Below are positions 5,159-6,365 of a stretch of 6,365 nt of DNA, piece after piece; the first letter of the stretch is position 1; each line of letters opens with the position of its first letter. The stretch is from positions 1 through 6,365 of the forward strand of contig JAAYOX010000144.1 of assembly GCA_012520135.1 (NCBI GenBank). Direction: 5' to 3'. A program made the position numbers and the translations under genes. This stretch comes from Clostridia bacterium (lineage in GTDB: Bacteria; Bacillota; DULZ01). The notes beneath the pieces are model-generated. The model saw nothing but the letters and a program-made list of their open reading frames with translations, was not told the origin of the DNA and did no database searches.

Positions 5159-5923
5159 TTGGAATATACAGTGCAGAAGCTAAGCCAATTAGCAGGTGTC
5201 AGCCCCAGAACTCTTCGCTATTACGATGAAATTGGACTGCTGAAGCCGGCCAGGCTCAACTCTTCCGGGTACCGGATCTATGGTTCCCGGGAAGTGGACC
5301 GGCTGCAGCAGATCCTTTTTTACCGGGAACTGGGTGTCGGCCTGGACCGGATCAAGGATATTCTGTCGGACCCGGACTTCGACGTGATGGCGGCGCTGAA
5401 AGAACACCGGCAGAACCTTTTGGCTAAAAGGCGGCAACTGGATTTACTGATTACCAATGTGGAAAAGACCCTGGCAGCTAATGAAGGGAGGATCATCATG
5501 GCTGATAAGGAAAAATTTGAAGGTTTTAAACATCGGCTGGTTGAGGAAAATGAGAAGAAGTTCGGGGAGGAAGCCAGAGCAAGGTACGGTAATGAGGCAG
5601 TAGATGCTTCCAATGCCAAGGTTTTGGGCATGACCCAAGAACAGTATCAGGAAGTAACTCAACTGGAGCAGAAGCTAAAGGAAACTTTAGCGGAGGCTTT
5701 CAAAACCGGGGATCCGTCAGGGGAGCCGGCTCAGCAGGCTGCAGACTTGCACCGGCAGTGGCTCTGCTATTTTTGGAACAGCTATAGCAAGGAGGCCCAT
5801 GCAGGACTGGCTCAGATGTATGTAGACGATGAACGTTTTACTGCCTACTATGACGAAAAACAGCCCGGTACGGCTGCCTTTCTCAGGGATGCTATCTTAA
5901 TTTACACAGGAATGAATAAATAA
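5159..5923 (+). CDS. MerR-family regulator with TipAS domain (TipA/Mta type)
   Basis: The 254-residue product has a MerR winged helix-turn-helix (about 2-70, including SPRTLRYYDEIGLLKP and GYRIYG), a linking coiled coil (about 75-110) and a TipAS ligand-binding domain (about 118-250, including W201, GLAQMYVDD, RFTAYYD and AILIY). TipAS domains in Streptomyces TipA bind thiopeptide antibiotics, and Mta in Bacillus subtilis activates efflux genes. The effector here is unknown. A TTG start at 5159 is chosen because AGGGGG (5145-5150) lies 8 bases upstream; a TTG at 5141 would precede that site. The gene has its own MerR-type promoter and is probably autoregulated. A second strong internal start gives the TipAS domain alone. 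The nearby ZIP and EamA genes are possible targets but lack a visible MerR promoter. Confidence 0.92.
   Translation: MEYTVQKLSQLAGVSPRTLRYYDEIGLLKPARLNSSGYRIYGSREVDRLQQILFYRELGVGLDRIKDILSDPDFDVMAALKEHRQNLLAKRRQLDLLITNVEKTLAANEGRIIMADKEKFEGFKHRLVEENEKKFGEEARARYGNEAVDASNAKVLGMTQEQYQEVTQLEQKLKETLAEAFKTGDPSGEPAQQAADLHRQWLCYFWNSYSKEAHAGLAQMYVDDERFTAYYDEKQPGTAAFLRDAILIYTGMNK
5484..5500 (+). promoter_or_regulatory. Internal Shine-Dalgarno and ATG for a stand-alone TipAS protein
   Basis: AAGGGAGG (5484-5491) lies 6 bases before an in-frame ATG (5498-5500), which is codon 114 of the MerR-family gene. It is stronger than the signal for the full-length TTG start. Initiation here would give a 141-residue protein holding only the ligand-binding domain, matching the 144-residue TipAS made from Streptomyces lividans tipA by the same strategy. 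Confidence 0.65.
5498..5923 (+). CDS. Predicted short TipAS product by internal initiation
   Basis: This in-frame 141-residue product starts at M114 of the full regulator (ADKEKFEGFKHRL follows) and covers the complete TipAS domain without the DNA-binding domain. In Streptomyces lividans the short form is made in large excess and sequesters the ligand. The same role is inferred here. It is supported by the domain boundary coinciding with a strong ribosome binding site; expression itself is not shown by the sequence. Confidence 0.55.
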   Translation: MADKEKFEGFKHRLVEENEKKFGEEARARYGNEAVDASNAKVLGMTQEQYQEVTQLEQKLKETLAEAFKTGDPSGEPAQQAADLHRQWLCYFWNSYSKEAHAGLAQMYVDDERFTAYYDEKQPGTAAFLRDAILIYTGMNK

Positions 5924-5924
5924 A

Positions 5925-5966
5925 AGCATAAAGCCGGGTAGTGGGGATGCTACCTGGCTTTATGCT
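5925..5966. terminator. Bidirectional hairpin terminator between convergent genes
   Basis: The 17-base arms 5925-5941 and 5950-5966 pair at all positions with one G-T wobble, around an 8-base loop. On the minus strand the stem is followed by a T-rich tract (TTTTATTTATT), fitting termination of the NifX-family gene. On the plus strand it begins one base after the stop of the MerR-family gene, but the following tract is only ATTACAAAT. It most likely serves both genes. Confidence 0.85.
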
Positions 5967-5986
5967 ATTACAAATGGAGGTGATAT

Positions 5987-6319
5987 TTACGCTTTTGGGA
6001 GTTTACCTTCCTTCCAGGAGTTAATGGCATCCCGGACGGTTCCTGTAATACCGTTGTAACCTTCAATGCCCACTGCCTGTAAAGTCTTTAAGGCTTTTGG
6101 TCCCAAATGGCCGGTTAAGACCACTTGGCAATTATGTTTGGATACCAGTTCTGCTGTCTTGATACCTGCACCCTGGGTAAGGGACATATTGGCGCTATTA
6201 TCAATACTTTCCACTGATTGAGTTTCTGTATCATAGATAACCAACCATTTAGCCCTTCCGAACTGGGGATCAACCGGGGCGGACAATCCCGCTTCCAGTG
6301 CGGATACAGCTATTTTCAT
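5987..6319 (-). CDS. NifX/NifB-family dinitrogenase iron-molybdenum cofactor-like protein
   Basis: The 110-residue product is a single Nitro_FeMo-Co (PF02579) domain. It shows the N-terminal MKIAVSA strand, D17-P-Q-F20-G-R-A, G-A-G-I (50-53), C64 and T-G-H-L-G-P-K-A (69-76). Family members (NifX, NafY, the NifB C-terminus) bind iron-molybdenum cofactor or its precursors. Stand-alone copies are common in anaerobes that do not fix nitrogen, often beside Mrp/NBP35-type ATPases or DUF134 proteins, where their job is unclear. No nif gene is visible here. The ATG has AAAGGAGGT (6328-6336) 8 bases upstream. The start overlaps the stop of a possible upstream frame by ATGA, suggesting an operon that extends beyond the window. 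Confidence 0.9.
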   Translation of the reverse strand: MKIAVSALEAGLSAPVDPQFGRAKWLVIYDTETQSVESIDNSANMSLTQGAGIKTAELVSKHNCQVVLTGHLGPKALKTLQAVGIEGYNGITGTVRDAINSWKEGKLPKA

Positions 6320-6363
6320 TTATTCCTACCTCCTTTTTTCTCACGGCGTGTTAAGTAATCTTC
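6316..6363 (-). CDS. Possible C-terminal end of an upstream gene (truncated by window edge)
   Basis: On the minus strand one frame is open from the window edge for 15 codons. It encodes a basic tail (E-D-Y-L-T-R-R-E-K-K-G-G-R-N-K) and stops at TGA 6316-6318, overlapping the next ATG as ATGA. The other two frames close after 4 and 7 codons. The overlap is typical of translational coupling, and the ribosome binding site of the next gene would lie inside the coding tail. It is too short to identify and could be chance. Confidence 0.4.
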   Translation of the reverse strand, partial: EDYLTRREKKGGRNK

Positions 6364-6365
6364 GA

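Noticed and set aside
5320..5631. Minus-strand open frames of up to 103 codons inside the MerR-family gene
   Set aside because: Low-complexity, serine-rich translations antisense to a well-supported gene; no start signal.

Overview
The window looks like chromosomal DNA from an anaerobic, low-to-medium GC Gram-positive bacterium (Firmicutes/Clostridia; a Desulfotomaculum/Peptococcaceae-type organism would fit). This rests on strong AGGAGG-type ribosome binding sites, sigma-A-like promoters, U-tract terminators, a NifX-family orphan protein, a Firmicutes-style F420-ligase-like protein and a TipA-type MerR regulator. The taxon is inferred; no marker gene is present.

Layout. At the left edge is the 3' end of a small cysteine-rich protein (to 130) with its own terminator. 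A gene-free stretch of about 370 bases follows (131-500). It holds a terminator, a second hairpin ending in T6, and a striking foldback of about 173 bp (316-488) with a 72% GC core, which resembles a MITE or intergenic repeat. On the minus strand, 501-1676 encodes a coenzyme F420-0:L-glutamate ligase-like protein. A divergent intergenic region (1677-1956) separates it from a plus-strand two-gene signalling unit: a single-domain CheY-like response regulator (1957-2340) whose stop overlaps the start of a composite protein (2340-3215). That protein has four 29-residue GspE-N/MshEN-like repeats followed by a CheX/CheC-like domain. A good intrinsic terminator closes the unit.

Next is a promoter and an apparent transport operon: an EamA/DMT-family permease (3382-4293) and a ZupT-type ZIP metal transporter (4318-5094). 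It is followed closely by a MerR-family regulator with a TipAS ligand-binding domain (5159-5923). This gene has a textbook MerR-type promoter with a 19-bp spacer and an internal Shine-Dalgarno/ATG that would make the TipAS domain alone, as in Streptomyces tipA. A long bidirectional hairpin separates it from a convergent minus-strand NifX/NifB-family small protein (5987-6319). The minus-strand frame upstream of that gene stays open to the window edge and ends in an ATGA overlap, so another gene may lie upstream in the same operon.

The most interesting items are the response regulator plus repeat/CheX fusion pair, the dual-start TipA-like gene, and the large foldback element. None can be called a new system from sequence alone. 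The signalling pair is the best candidate for an under-described module.
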